From CAYWBU01 sp942491525 (lineage in GTDB: Bacteria > Desulfobacterota > Desulfomonilia > UBA1062): a DNA stretch of 64,000 nt. Positions within the stretch are counted from its first letter, which is position 1. Each line of letters opens with the position of its first letter. The stretch covers positions 62,001 through 126,000 of the forward strand of contig CALOBW010000016.1 in assembly GCA_942491525.1 (NCBI GenBank), read 5' to 3'. Under the pieces are notes generated by a model. It had not been told where the DNA came from and searched no databases. It saw nothing but the letters and a program-made list of their open reading frames with translations. The position numbers were made by a program, and so were the translations under genes. Positions 1 through 8,675 of the stretch are shown here, one piece after another.

Positions 1-443
1 TACTTAAGGGTCTGGATGATCAGTATAATGCATCGCAGAAGCTGGCCGGCATCATGGATGTGGCGGCTGAGTTCAACCTTGAAGAGGGGCGGAATCTGAC
101 TCTCATGGACAGCAGTTTTGATTCGTATACTGCTTATAATCTGGTGAAGGAGTTCCTGCGGCACAACTGGGTTGATGCAATTTTTTGTGCCAATGACTAT
201 GAGGCCATGGGTGCCCTCGGTGCTATGACTGAGCGGGGTTTATTGGCCGGTGATGATGTGGCCCTGATGGGTTACGGAAATATGATTGATAAGAATACCT
301 TTTACTTTCCTTTGACGACTGTGGATCAGAAGATGGTCGAGCTCGGCCGGCAGGCCGCTTCGGCGGTGATCGACAAGGCTCGCGGATGTGCTGTACCTGA
401 GCGAATAGTGGTGCCTGCGCGTCTGGTCAGGCGCAAGTCCTAG
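1..443 (+). CDS. LacI/GalR-type regulator, C-terminal part (5' end outside window)
   Basis: The reading frame is open from the left edge (first full codon at base 3) to the TAG at 441-443, so only the C-terminal ~146 residues are present. They match the effector-binding half of LacI-type repressors (periplasmic-binding-protein fold): 'DAIFCANDYEAMGAL', then a 'GLLAGDDVALMGYGN' segment, 'PLTTVDQ', and the characteristic 'VPARLVRR' tail near the end. The DNA-binding head, and so the operator and ligand specificity, lies outside the window. Other proteins carry the same fold, but the tail favours a regulator over a transport protein. A GC-rich hairpin follows at 453-480. Confidence 0.75.
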   Translation, partial: LKGLDDQYNASQKLAGIMDVAAEFNLEEGRNLTLMDSSFDSYTAYNLVKEFLRHNWVDAIFCANDYEAMGALGAMTERGLLAGDDVALMGYGNMIDKNTFYFPLTTVDQKMVELGRQAASAVIDKARGCAVPERIVVPARLVRRKS

Positions 444-452
444 ATAATTCTA

Positions 453-480
453 GGGCGCACCGGCCGCAGCCGGCACGCCC
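453..480. terminator. GC-rich hairpin between convergent genes
   Basis: GGGCG(453-457)-CA-CCGGC(460-464)-CGCA loop-GCCGG(469-473)-CA-CGCCC(476-480) forms a 10-bp stem with a symmetric CA/CA internal loop. It sits between the stop of the LacI-type gene and the stop of the convergent lipoprotein gene. There is no T tract on either strand, so it may be a transcription barrier or RNA-stabilising hairpin rather than a classical intrinsic terminator. Confidence 0.5.
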
Positions 481-492
481 ACAAGGAGGGGC

Positions 493-2631
493 TTAGTAGT
501 AGAAGATCTCCGTCAGGTCGGCGAAGTTGATCTTGACCCAGTCGTCATTCATATGGCCGAAGAGGGTGCGCACCTGGCGGGTTGAGTTGTTGTAGACCGT
601 GTGGTGGCCGTTCATGGGGCTGCCGGCCGGGTTGGTCTGCAGCAGGTCAGCGGCCTGGTCGGCTGGGTCTGATTCATAGTAGATGTAGTAGTGATCCTTG
701 TCCTTGGTATCTTTATCTTTGGCATAAATAAGTTCGCCGTCTTGGGTGTAGAAGTGGTTGGTCTGGGATCCGGTCTTGCCCCAGTCGCTGACAAGGTTGC
801 GGGAGTCAGCAAAAACCATATCCGGGTTCTGGTGGCCGGGATTGAGCATGTCACAGATCCAGGCTGCGCTGCCGTAGACCGGTGTTTCGTAGTTGCCGAA
901 GAATGGAATCTGCTCATGGACATTGGTGGCCACGGTGGTGAGCACCTTGGTCATTTCGTAACGCCATTCCGATTCCTGCAATCCGCCGGTGCCATAGGTA
1001 AAGGCCACGGCCGGACTCCAGGTCAGGTACTGCATGCGCGGCATCACGTAGTGGTTGGCCGATATGATGAAGTCATCTTCGTTTTCAATCTGGGGTGAGT
1101 GCTCCCAGACGTCGAAGTCGTAGCGGCCGTACCAGTTCTGGTCGGTGGCGGGTTCGCTGTAGCTGTATTCGTTGCGTCTGGTTTCAAACCCGTTTTCCGG
1201 GAAGGTCCAGTCGGCTGACCGTATCATTACGCCGTTCTTGATGGTGCCGTCACTATTGAGCTGAGCCTTGTCCTCTGGGTTTTCATATTTCAACTGTATG
1301 GTTGCAGTTCTCCACAGCCCGTCGCGCATCCAGTTGGCTGGATTGAATGATTTAGGAGGGTTGAGCTGTGTGACGCAGTCGAAATTGACGCTGGAATCGT
1401 TGGGTATGTTGCGGCCCGACTCAAGCACAACGCTTCTGCCGTAGGCTGGATGGATATCGTCGTCGGCCAGCAGGTAGTTCCAGGTGGAGGAGCGTCTGGT
1501 CTTCCGGAAACGCTTGATGGCGCTGTCGATATTTTTGCTGTGTTCCAGAATATCGCGGGTGATCAGCAGGCCGCTCATGCTGGGTTCGCCGTGCATGGCG
1601 TCCCCAAAGGCCATATTGAAATCCATGGAGAGGCCGTAGCGGTTCATGGCGTCAGGGAAGCCCACCAGGCCGGCCGGAGTTGTTGTGATGGTGGGGATTC
1701 TGCCGTCAGCCGGCAGGCGGATGATGACGCAGTTGGCATCCTGCCAAACTCCGCCGTTCTCGAACATGAAGTCGCGGCCGTGCAGGGTGTCTCCGTTGAC
1801 GGTCTTGTCGCCGAAGATGGCAAAACTGGTGCCCTTCATGAGAGGGAGACCGTAGATCTGGTTGCTTTTGTGGGGTTTGGGGGTGGTGTCGTAGAGCATT
1901 TCGGCGATGCTCATATTGAGCAGGGTTTCGTAGGTCTGGTTGATGAAAAAGACCTGCCACATTTCAACCTGATAGTTGTAGTAGGGGGATTCGAACATGT
2001 CGTCTTCTGACAGGCGTTGGGTGGCGCCGTCGGCAACGCCTTGCATCTCATCAAGGTACGCGCGCGGTATGTGACCGGCCCTGATCTCATCGTCAACATA
2101 GTCTTTTAGAACTTTGGCGCTGGGAAGGTTGCCGGTAGGGAATCTGAGCTTCACCCAGTCATGCCAGAATCTGACAAACATATCATTATTATCGTCGCTA
2201 AGTTTGATGAAACGGTCCTTGTCGCCCTCATCGTTTTTGTCAATGCCCATGACTCCCAGTTCAAGGGCCGAGAGGCTCTGTATGAATTGGTTGGTCATCT
2301 CGAAGACATGCTCGGCTCTCAGGTAACCGGCCTGATAGCCCATTGATTTGCCGCTGCCGGTTAAGATCAAACAGTATTTGGGTACCTCTTCCCAGCTGTC
2401 GGTGGCCGGGTTCCAGATATCGGGTATCTGGAATTTGCTCTGGTAGCCCACGTAGCCGCCGTATTTGATTTTGCCGTCGATCATCAGGTTGGAGTCTTCA
2501 ATGGCTTCGGTCACGGCTTCTTCACTGGCTCCCTTGAAGCCGGCCAGTACCAAAATGTCCTGGTCATCATCTTTGGATGCGCAGCCGGTTAGCATAAATA
2601 GAATTGCAAAAGCATATATAAACCGTTTCAT
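493..2631 (-). CDS. Large lipoprotein, C45/Ntn acyl-hydrolase-like
   Basis: 712 residues. The N-terminus is a lipoprotein signal with lipobox LTGC (Cys17), so the protein is probably anchored in the outer membrane or periplasm. Residues ~95-110 (GKSMGYQAGYLRAE) resemble the conserved 'GxQhG' helix of C45 acyltransferases / phospholipase-B-like Ntn hydrolases. Residues 266-290 (KGTSFAIFGDKTVNGDTLHGRDF) match the family's nucleophile strand and 'GrNfD'-type turn. The family's N-terminal nucleophile Cys aligns with Gly267 here and is followed by Thr268, so the enzyme may be inactive or may use Thr. A GGAGGG ribosome site precedes the ATG. Substrate unknown; a penicillin-acylase or phospholipase-type amidase is a guess. 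Confidence 0.65.
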   Translation of the reverse strand: MKRFIYAFAILFMLTGCASKDDDQDILVLAGFKGASEEAVTEAIEDSNLMIDGKIKYGGYVGYQSKFQIPDIWNPATDSWEEVPKYCLILTGSGKSMGYQAGYLRAEHVFEMTNQFIQSLSALELGVMGIDKNDEGDKDRFIKLSDDNNDMFVRFWHDWVKLRFPTGNLPSAKVLKDYVDDEIRAGHIPRAYLDEMQGVADGATQRLSEDDMFESPYYNYQVEMWQVFFINQTYETLLNMSIAEMLYDTTPKPHKSNQIYGLPLMKGTSFAIFGDKTVNGDTLHGRDFMFENGGVWQDANCVIIRLPADGRIPTITTTPAGLVGFPDAMNRYGLSMDFNMAFGDAMHGEPSMSGLLITRDILEHSKNIDSAIKRFRKTRRSSTWNYLLADDDIHPAYGRSVVLESGRNIPNDSSVNFDCVTQLNPPKSFNPANWMRDGLWRTATIQLKYENPEDKAQLNSDGTIKNGVMIRSADWTFPENGFETRRNEYSYSEPATDQNWYGRYDFDVWEHSPQIENEDDFIISANHYVMPRMQYLTWSPAVAFTYGTGGLQESEWRYEMTKVLTTVATNVHEQIPFFGNYETPVYGSAAWICDMLNPGHQNPDMVFADSRNLVSDWGKTGSQTNHFYTQDGELIYAKDKDTKDKDHYYIYYESDPADQAADLLQTNPAGSPMNGHHTVYNNSTRQVRTLFGHMNDDWVKINFADLTEIFYY

Positions 2632-2956
2632 CGTCGTGTGCCCTCCAAGTAATTTTTCACCTTAGGTAAAAATATCGACTTTCAAAGTATAGCAAAGCGG
2701 GTGCCAATGTGGCATCAATTTTATCTAATTGATTTTATTGATTTAATGTTTATGTAGATTCTGTGTCAGGGTTATGGTTGGGGTTGTTTTACTAGATTAT
2801 CGGGTCTTTGGGAACTTTATTACACATTGGTGTGGAAATAAATTCACCTATTTGAGATGTCCGTTATATAATAGGTATGACAATCTCTAATGAGCAGTTC
2901 GATGGCTTCTGGCTTGACAAAGTGTGATCTATGCAATAGTAGCATGAGCTAAAATT
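2632..2956. promoter_or_regulatory. Divergent intergenic region with yceD-operon promoters
   Basis: 325 AT-rich bases separate the minus-strand lipoprotein gene from the plus-strand yceD operon. Two plus-strand promoter candidates are visible. P1 is TTCACC (2843-2848), an 18-base spacer and a perfect TATAAT (2867-2872). P2 is a perfect TTGACA (2914-2919), a 17-base spacer and the poor -10 TAGTAG (2937-2942). P1 is the better candidate. No coding region or structured RNA was recognised here. Confidence 0.5.
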
Positions 2957-3493
2957 ATGGTAACTGGCTTTGAAGATATCAGAATAGCTGTGGAGACAAT
3001 CGGCGACGGCGGGATCGAAATGGATCTCGAGCTGGCGCCGGATGCTGTGGCTGAGTTCCTGGATGATGACCAGCAGATGGTCGCTCCGCTCAAGGTTCAC
3101 TATGCAGCGAAACTTAAGGGTTCGGAGATTCTGGTGAGTGCGCAGTTGTCCGGTGTGGTTGAGGTGATCTGCTGCCGCTGCCTCGGTGATATGCAGCATG
3201 CGATTGATCTGAATCTGGAAACCGTCTATCTGCCGGCTACGGCCGAGATGGAAGGGGATCTGGAGGCTGATCGGGAAAGCTCTGAGATCGGCTACTACCG
3301 TAAGGAGATCCGCTTAGGCGAGTATCTGCTTTCGGAAATGGGCCTCAGTATGCCGTTAAGGCATGTCTGCTCAGAAGATTGTAAGGGACTTTGCTCCGAG
3401 TGCGGTGCAAATCTGAATATAGGGTCCTGCAGTTGTGAGGTGGCGGTTGATCCGCGCTTTGCAAAGCTGGCGGGGCTGAAGAAAGATAACTAG
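2957..3493 (+). CDS. yceD: YceD family protein (DUF177)
   Basis: 178 residues. YceD/DUF177 proteins are encoded next to rpmF in many bacteria and are linked to 23S rRNA or ribosome assembly. The sequence has the family's Cys-rich core: CCRC at ~75-78 and a C-terminal knuckle with CSEDC, GLCSECG and CSC, probably a zinc site. The gene begins the housekeeping block and ends 9 bases before rpmF. The ATG has no convincing Shine-Dalgarno sequence, although the alignment of the N-terminus looks sensible. Assignment is supported by both sequence and the rpmF neighbour. Confidence 0.85.
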   Translation: MVTGFEDIRIAVETIGDGGIEMDLELAPDAVAEFLDDDQQMVAPLKVHYAAKLKGSEILVSAQLSGVVEVICCRCLGDMQHAIDLNLETVYLPATAEMEGDLEADRESSEIGYYRKEIRLGEYLLSEMGLSMPLRHVCSEDCKGLCSECGANLNIGSCSCEVAVDPRFAKLAGLKKDN

Positions 3494-3502
3494 GAGGAAT
3501 AA

Positions 3503-3682
3503 ATGGCTGTACCTAAGAGAAGACATTCAAGCGCAAGAAGAGATAAGCGCAGGGCACATGATGCTCTGGGTAATCCCGCATGCTCATACTGCCCCAACTG
3601 TGAGGAGCCCAAGCTGCCCCACAGAGTATGTCCGAGCTGTGGCCACTATAAGGGTAAAGAGGTAGTTAAGGCCGCTGAGTAA
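3503..3682 (+). CDS. rpmF: 50S ribosomal protein L32
   Basis: 59 residues starting MAVPKRRHSSARRDKRR, the hallmark L32 N-terminus, followed by a zinc ribbon with CPNC and CPSC pairs, so this is the zinc-binding form. TAGGAGGAATAA supplies a strong ribosome site just before the ATG. The TAA stop shares its last A with the ATG of fabD (TAATG). In many relatives rpmF is followed by plsX and fabH; here fabD follows directly. Confidence 0.97.
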   Translation: MAVPKRRHSSARRDKRRAHDALGNPACSYCPNCEEPKLPHRVCPSCGHYKGKEVVKAAE

Positions 3683-4512
3683 TGTCAAGCTGCCTCTGCT
3701 TCGCGGGTCAGGGTACCCAATTTGTAGGTATGTCAAAGGGCCTAAATCTTGACGCAAGTCTGGATTCAGGCCTTCTTGCATTGATGGATCAGGGGCCGGC
3801 CGAGGAGCTTGATCTGACAATTAATGCTCAGGTGGCTGTGCTGGCGGTGGAGCTGGCTCTGCTTGAGGGTTGCCCCGAGCCCGCTGTGGTCATGGGTCAC
3901 TCGCTGGGTGAGTACGCTGCCCTGGTTGCAGCCGGGGTGCTTGATGCCGCTGATGCGCTGGCTCTGGTTGGCCTGCGTGCGCGGGCCATGCGGGCCGCTG
4001 GTGAGCTGAATCCCGGAACCATGGGCGCTGTCATCGGTCTTGAGACCGCTAAGGTGCTGGAAGTGGCTGCCGGTCTGGACGGTGTCTGGGTTGCCAATCT
4101 TAATGCGCCCGGGCAGATAGTGCTGGCTGGCACCATGGAGGGCCTGGCTGCAGCCACGCCGGTCTTTAAGGAGGCCGGTGCGCGGCGGGTTCTGCCGCTC
4201 AAGGTTTCGGTCGCCTCGCACTGTCCGCTGATGCAGCCGGCCGCTGAGCAGCTCGCCATGGACCTTGAACGTTTCGAGTTCCGGTCCCCCCGCATTCCGC
4301 TGGTGATGAATGCCACGGCCGCCGTTGTCGCTGATCCGCTTGAGATTAAGCGTCAGCTGGTTGCCCAGTTGGTATCGCCGGTGCGTTGGATCGAGTCGAT
4401 CGAAGGGGTGAGTGTTGATACCTTTGTCGAGGTTGGGCCCAAGTCGGTGCTGGCCTCGCTGATCAGGCGTATCCGCAAGGATGCGGCACTTGAGATGAGG
4501 ACGGCGGCATGA
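3682..4512 (+). CDS. fabD: Malonyl-CoA:ACP transacylase FabD
   Basis: 276 residues. Transfers malonyl from CoA to acyl carrier protein, supplying extender units for fatty-acid synthesis in the cytoplasm. The nucleophile elbow GHSLGEY has Ser74; the active-site His is His180 in 'VASHCPLM'; the N-terminal 'FAGQGTQFVGM' is the family signature. It is somewhat shorter than the usual ~305-315 residues, but both catalytic motifs and the C-terminal 'VEVGPKSVLASLIRR' are intact. Its start overlaps the rpmF stop by one base and its end overlaps fabG by four bases, showing tight translational coupling. Confidence 0.95.
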   Translation: MSSCLCFAGQGTQFVGMSKGLNLDASLDSGLLALMDQGPAEELDLTINAQVAVLAVELALLEGCPEPAVVMGHSLGEYAALVAAGVLDAADALALVGLRARAMRAAGELNPGTMGAVIGLETAKVLEVAAGLDGVWVANLNAPGQIVLAGTMEGLAAATPVFKEAGARRVLPLKVSVASHCPLMQPAAEQLAMDLERFEFRSPRIPLVMNATAAVVADPLEIKRQLVAQLVSPVRWIESIEGVSVDTFVEVGPKSVLASLIRRIRKDAALEMRTAA

Positions 4513-5243
4513 AGATTGATCTCTTGGGGCAGGTGGCCCTGGTGACCGGCGGTTCGCGCGGAATTGGAGCAGCAACCTGTAAAACCCTGGCTGGGGCCGG
4601 TGCGTATGTGGTGATCAACTATCGCAGCGGTCAGGCTGAGGCTGAGCAGGTTCTGGCTGATATTCAGGCCGCCGGCGGTCAGGCTGAGATTCTGGCTTTT
4701 GATGTGGTTGATGAGGATGGTGTCAAGGCTGCCGTTAAGGAGATCGTTAAGCGCTGTGGGCGTATCGATATTCTGGTGAATAATGCCGGAATTTCGCGCG
4801 ACGCTCTGCTGCTCAGGGCCAAGAGCGCCGACTTTGACTCCATGGTTAACACCAATCTCAAGGGTGCGTTTTTGTGTACTTTTCACGCATCCAGATATAT
4901 GCTAAAGCAGAAAAGCGGTAGAGTTATAAATATATCATCTATCGTTGGTCTGGGCGGTAATGCAGGTCAGAGCCTCTATGCCGCCACCAAGGCTGGTCTG
5001 GTGGGTTTCACCAAGAGTCTGGCCAAAGAGTTGGGCTCTCGTGGCGTGCTGGTTAATGCAATCGCCCCGGGGCTTATTGCCACTGATATGACGGAGGGAA
5101 TGGATAGCGATGCCATCAATATCCCGCTGGGCCGCATGGGGCAACCCGAGGATGTTGCCGCTGCCGTGCTCTTTTTGAGCTCTGATCTGTCCCGCTATAT
5201 GACGGGTCAGGTTATGGTGGTTGATGGTGGTCTCTATATCTGA
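4509..5243 (+). CDS. fabG: 3-oxoacyl-ACP reductase FabG
   Basis: 244 residues, a standard-length short-chain dehydrogenase. Reduces 3-oxoacyl-ACP to 3-hydroxyacyl-ACP with NADPH. The cofactor motif GGSRGIG lies at 14-20, the NNAG motif at ~91-94, and the catalytic residues are Ser144 (NISS), Tyr157 and Lys161 (YAATK). The C-terminus ends in 'GQVMVVDGGLYI', typical of FabG. Position between fabD and acpP supports the assignment over other SDR enzymes. Confidence 0.95.
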   Translation: MKIDLLGQVALVTGGSRGIGAATCKTLAGAGAYVVINYRSGQAEAEQVLADIQAAGGQAEILAFDVVDEDGVKAAVKEIVKRCGRIDILVNNAGISRDALLLRAKSADFDSMVNTNLKGAFLCTFHASRYMLKQKSGRVINISSIVGLGGNAGQSLYAATKAGLVGFTKSLAKELGSRGVLVNAIAPGLIATDMTEGMDSDAINIPLGRMGQPEDVAAAVLFLSSDLSRYMTGQVMVVDGGLYI

Positions 5244-5275
5244 AAGGGACACAAAGTTTAAGGAGGAGTTTTAAG

Positions 5276-5509
5276 ATGGCAGATGTTCAAAAGCGTATTG
5301 TGGAGCTTATTGCTGAGCAGCTGGATAGGGATATTTCTGAGATTACACCTGAAATGAGCTTTGCTGATGATCTGGGTGCTGACTCTCTGGATCTGGTTGA
5401 GCTGATCATGACAGTCGAAGAGGAGTTCAATGTTGAAATTCCTGACGAAGAGGCTGAAAAGATTAAGAAGGTTCAGGACGCCATTGACTTTGTAGCGGCC
5501 AAGCTCTGA
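5276..5509 (+). CDS. acpP: Acyl carrier protein
   Basis: 77 residues, acidic, with the phosphopantetheine attachment motif GADSLDLVEL (modified Ser in DSL). Carries growing acyl chains between the Fab enzymes. AAGGAGGAG precedes the ATG, a strong ribosome site as expected for this abundant protein. Only four bases separate it from fabF. Confidence 0.97.
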   Translation: MADVQKRIVELIAEQLDRDISEITPEMSFADDLGADSLDLVELIMTVEEEFNVEIPDEEAEKIKKVQDAIDFVAAKL

Positions 5510-5513
5510 TTTA

Positions 5514-6746
5514 ATGGAAAAAATAGTTATCACCGGTATAGGGGTGGTTTCGCCCCTCGGGTGCAGTCTTGACCAGGTCTGGCAGAATATGACCGCAGGG
5601 GTGTCGGGTATCGACACCCTTGATCACTTTGAGGGCCTGCCGGTCACCTTTGGTGGCGCTGCCAAGGATTTTGATCCTGAGCGCTACATCGGCCGCAAGG
5701 AGTTGCGCCATATGGACCGCTACTCCCAGATGGCCGTTACAGCCGGTCTGGATGCAGCCCAGCAGGCTGGGCTTGTTGGCGCCTATGACCCTGATCGTGT
5801 CGGGGTAATGGTCGGTACCGGCTCCGGTGGTATGGATACTATCGAGAAGCAGGTTACCAATTTTTCGGAACGCGGAGCCAGGCGGATCTCACCGCTGGCC
5901 GTTCCAATGTTCATCGTCAATATGGCTTCGGGTCTTCTAGCTCAGCATCTTGATGTGCATGGACCCGGTATGTGCATCTCGACGGCCTGTTCCACCGGCG
6001 GCCACTCCTTGGCCATGGCCCAGCGCCTGATTCAGGCCGGTGATGCCGACTGTATGCTGGCCGGCGGCGTGGAGGCCTGTCTGACGCCCTTCGGCATCAG
6101 CTCTTTCGCATCCATGCGGGCCCTCTCGACCCGTAACGATGATCCCCGGCGCGCTTCGCGTCCCTTTGATGTCAACCGTGACGGTTTTGTCATGGGTGAG
6201 GGCGGGGCGGTTTTTGTGCTTGAAAAAGAGTCGGCGGCCCGTAAGCGCGGCGTCAGGATTCTGGCCACCCTCGCAGGTTCCGGCATGAGCCTTGATGCCT
6301 ATCATATGGTGGCTCCCGACCCGGATGCCAAGGCTGTTATCGCCGGTATTAAGCGTGCGCTGGAAGTTGCCGGCATTGCGCCCGAAGAGATTGGATATGT
6401 CAATGCCCACGGCACCTCTACTCCGCTCAATGACCGCACCGAGACATATGCTTTGAAGCAGGTTTTTGGCGCGCATGCGGCCAAGCTCAATATCAGCTCG
6501 ACCAAGTCCATGACGGGCCACCTGATCGGCGGAACCGCCGCCCTGGAGACTGCGGCCTGCATCATGGCACTCAATACGGGAGTCATTCCGCCGACCATCA
6601 ACCTGGATGATCCGGACCCTGACTGTGATCTTAACTATACGCCCCACCAGGCCGTCGAGGTTGAGGGTCTCAAATATGCCCTCAACAACGCCTTCGGCTT
6701 CGGCGGGCAGAATGTTGCATTGATAATTGGTAAAGGAGAAGCATGA
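5514..6746 (+). CDS. fabF: 3-oxoacyl-ACP synthase II FabF
   Basis: 410 residues, full length. Condenses acyl-ACP with malonyl-ACP in elongation. The catalytic triad is visible: Cys159 in 'STACSTGG', His299 in 'NAHGTSTPLND' and His336 in 'KSMTGHLIGG', plus Lys331. The active-site Cys and two His mark it as a condensing enzyme rather than FabH (Cys-His-Asn). The stop overlaps the rpiB start by four bases (ATGA). Confidence 0.96.
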   Translation: MEKIVITGIGVVSPLGCSLDQVWQNMTAGVSGIDTLDHFEGLPVTFGGAAKDFDPERYIGRKELRHMDRYSQMAVTAGLDAAQQAGLVGAYDPDRVGVMVGTGSGGMDTIEKQVTNFSERGARRISPLAVPMFIVNMASGLLAQHLDVHGPGMCISTACSTGGHSLAMAQRLIQAGDADCMLAGGVEACLTPFGISSFASMRALSTRNDDPRRASRPFDVNRDGFVMGEGGAVFVLEKESAARKRGVRILATLAGSGMSLDAYHMVAPDPDAKAVIAGIKRALEVAGIAPEEIGYVNAHGTSTPLNDRTETYALKQVFGAHAAKLNISSTKSMTGHLIGGTAALETAACIMALNTGVIPPTINLDDPDPDCDLNYTPHQAVEVEGLKYALNNAFGFGGQNVALIIGKGEA

Positions 6747-7180
6747 AGATAGCTGTTGCCTGTGACCATGGAGGGCTCCTGATTAAGGAGCAGGTAAAAG
6801 ATATAATTAACCGCAAGCATGAAGCCGTTGATCTTGGGACCGACAGTGACGCCTCAGTTGACTATGCCGACTATGCCTTCAAGGCGGTTGAGGCGCTCAA
6901 GAGGGGCGAGGTGGAGCGCATTGTGCTGATCTGCGGCACCGGTATCGGGATGTCGCTGGCTGCCAACCGCGTCAATGGCGTGCGCGGCACCCTCTGTCAT
7001 GATGCCTTCACGGCCCAGATGTCGCGCGAGCACAACGATTCAAACTGCCTGGTATTGGGTGCCAGAACAACCGGTCCCTCAATCGTGGAGCAGATCGTTA
7101 CAATCTGGCTTGAGACTCCCTTCGAGGGCGGTCGCCATCAGCAGCGGATCGACAAGCTGGATTCGATGAGGCTTGGGTAA
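6743..7180 (+). CDS. rpiB: Ribose-5-phosphate isomerase B
   Basis: 145 residues. Interconverts ribose 5-phosphate and ribulose 5-phosphate in the pentose phosphate pathway; ribulose 5-phosphate is also a riboflavin precursor used by RibBA downstream. Contains the RpiB/LacAB motifs 'ACDHGG' near the N-terminus and 'CGTGIGMS' with the active-site Cys. Overlaps fabF by four bases and is followed two bases later by nrdR. Confidence 0.94.
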   Translation: MKIAVACDHGGLLIKEQVKDIINRKHEAVDLGTDSDASVDYADYAFKAVEALKRGEVERIVLICGTGIGMSLAANRVNGVRGTLCHDAFTAQMSREHNDSNCLVLGARTTGPSIVEQIVTIWLETPFEGGRHQQRIDKLDSMRLG

Positions 7181-7182
7181 AA

Positions 7183-7638
7183 ATGCGCTGTTCGCGGTGT
7201 GGCGAGATTGAAGATAAGGTGATTCAGTCCCGCATCAGTCGGGACGGCGCCGCAATTCGTCGCCGACGTGAGTGTCTGGGCTGCCAGCACCGCTTTACCA
7301 CCTATGAGCGCATCGAAGAGTTTGTTCCGGTGGTGGTCAAAAAAGACGGCGTACGCGAGCCGTTCTCGCCGGAGAAACTGCAGGCCGGTCTCATGAAGGC
7401 CTGTGAGAAGCGCCCGGTCAGCATGGATGATATCGAACATACCCGTGACTCAATTATGCAGGATATCCAGGCTCTTGGCGAGAAAGAGGTCTCATCGGCC
7501 TATCTCGGCGAAAAGGTCATGGAGGCTCTGCAGAGTCTGGATCCGGTCGCCTATGTGCGTTTTGCTTCGGTCTACCGTGAATTCAAGGATATCAGTGAGT
7601 TCATGGAAGAGATCAAGGGGCTGGTCAAGGATCGCTGA
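7183..7638 (+). CDS. nrdR: Transcriptional repressor NrdR
   Basis: 151 residues. NrdR represses ribonucleotide reductase genes when bound to ATP/dATP. It has an N-terminal zinc ribbon (MRCSRCG at 1-7 and CLGC near 31-34) with the conserved 'RRRRECLGC.HRFTTYER' type segment, then an ATP-cone domain beginning 'VVVKKDG.REPFS'. Length matches the family. Its stop overlaps the ribD ATG by one base (TGATG). Confidence 0.95.
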   Translation: MRCSRCGEIEDKVIQSRISRDGAAIRRRRECLGCQHRFTTYERIEEFVPVVVKKDGVREPFSPEKLQAGLMKACEKRPVSMDDIEHTRDSIMQDIQALGEKEVSSAYLGEKVMEALQSLDPVAYVRFASVYREFKDISEFMEEIKGLVKDR

Positions 7639-8675
7639 TGGATTTCATGCAGTCGGCCCTGACTGAGGCCCGCAAGGGCCTGGGACGCACGGCCCCCAAT
7701 CCGCCGGTCGGTGCGGTTGTGGTCAAGGATGGCCGGATCATTGGTCGCGGTTTTCATCCCAAGGCCGGTCAGCCGCACGCCGAAATTTTCGCCCTCAGGG
7801 ATGCCGGTCAGGCCGCCCGTGGGGCCGATATTCATGTGACGTTAGAGCCGTGTTCGCACTACGGCAAGACTCCGCCCTGCGCTGAAGCCTTGATTGAGGC
7901 CGGTGTCAAAACTGTCCATGTGGGCGTGCTGGACCCCAATCCGCTGGTGGCCGGGCGTGGCGTCAAGATGCTGGAGGATGCCGGTATTGGGGTCGTTGTC
8001 CATAATGATCCGGACTGCGCCGAACTGATCCGCTGGTACTCCCACTGGATGCAAACCGGCAAGCCCTTTGTGATTGCCAAGGCCGCCCAGACGCTGGACG
8101 GAGCCATCGCCACCATGAGTGGTGACTCCAAGTGGATCAGCTGTGACGAGTCGCGCCAGTTTGTGCATGAGCTGCGCAATAAAGTTGACGGCATCCTGGT
8201 CGGCATCGGCACGGTCAAAGCCGATGATCCCCTGCTGACCTGTCGTATCGAGAACGGCCGCGATCCGCGCCGTATCATAATTGATCGTGATTTTGAGATC
8301 AGTGCGCAGGCCAAGGTGCTGGACTGCCTCATTTTGACGGCCAAGGATCCCGCATCGAGGCCCGAAATCAAGGCCGATGTGCGCCAGCTTGAGCTCAATG
8401 AAAATGGCCGTTTCGATTGGGATGCGATTTTGAAATTGCTGGGCAGTGAGGGCATGCACTCCATTCTGGTGGAGGGCGGCAGCTCGCTCCACTCAGACCT
8501 GATCGCCAGCGGGCAGGTTGATCGCCTGATGCTCTTTGTGGCGCCCAAGATTCTGGGCGGTGGCCGCGGCATTGCATCCTGGGGTGAGCCCGAGTATATT
8601 TCGCAGAGTATCAGATACAGATTTGTCGACTGCCGGCGCATTGGTCAAGATGTGCTGCTGGAACTGGAGCCCTAG
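7638..8675 (+). CDS. ribD: Bifunctional riboflavin deaminase/reductase RibD
   Basis: 345 residues. Catalyses the deaminase and reductase steps that convert the GTP cyclohydrolase II product to the pyrimidine dione precursor of riboflavin. The N-terminal deaminase has the zinc site HAE and EPCSHYGKTPPCAEAL (His, two Cys, catalytic Glu). The reductase domain begins near 145 ('PFVIAKAAQTLDGAIA') and has 'NKVDGILVGIGTV' and 'LVEGGSSLHS'. No FMN riboswitch is possible directly upstream because the gene overlaps nrdR. Confidence 0.95.
   Translation: MDFMQSALTEARKGLGRTAPNPPVGAVVVKDGRIIGRGFHPKAGQPHAEIFALRDAGQAARGADIHVTLEPCSHYGKTPPCAEALIEAGVKTVHVGVLDPNPLVAGRGVKMLEDAGIGVVVHNDPDCAELIRWYSHWMQTGKPFVIAKAAQTLDGAIATMSGDSKWISCDESRQFVHELRNKVDGILVGIGTVKADDPLLTCRIENGRDPRRIIIDRDFEISAQAKVLDCLILTAKDPASRPEIKADVRQLELNENGRFDWDAILKLLGSEGMHSILVEGGSSLHSDLIASGQVDRLMLFVAPKILGGGRGIASWGEPEYISQSIRYRFVDCRRIGQDVLLELEP

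Noticed and set aside
7560..7700. FMN riboswitch before ribD
   Set aside because: ribD overlaps the nrdR stop and no conserved RFN elements are seen; the rib genes belong to a long operon.
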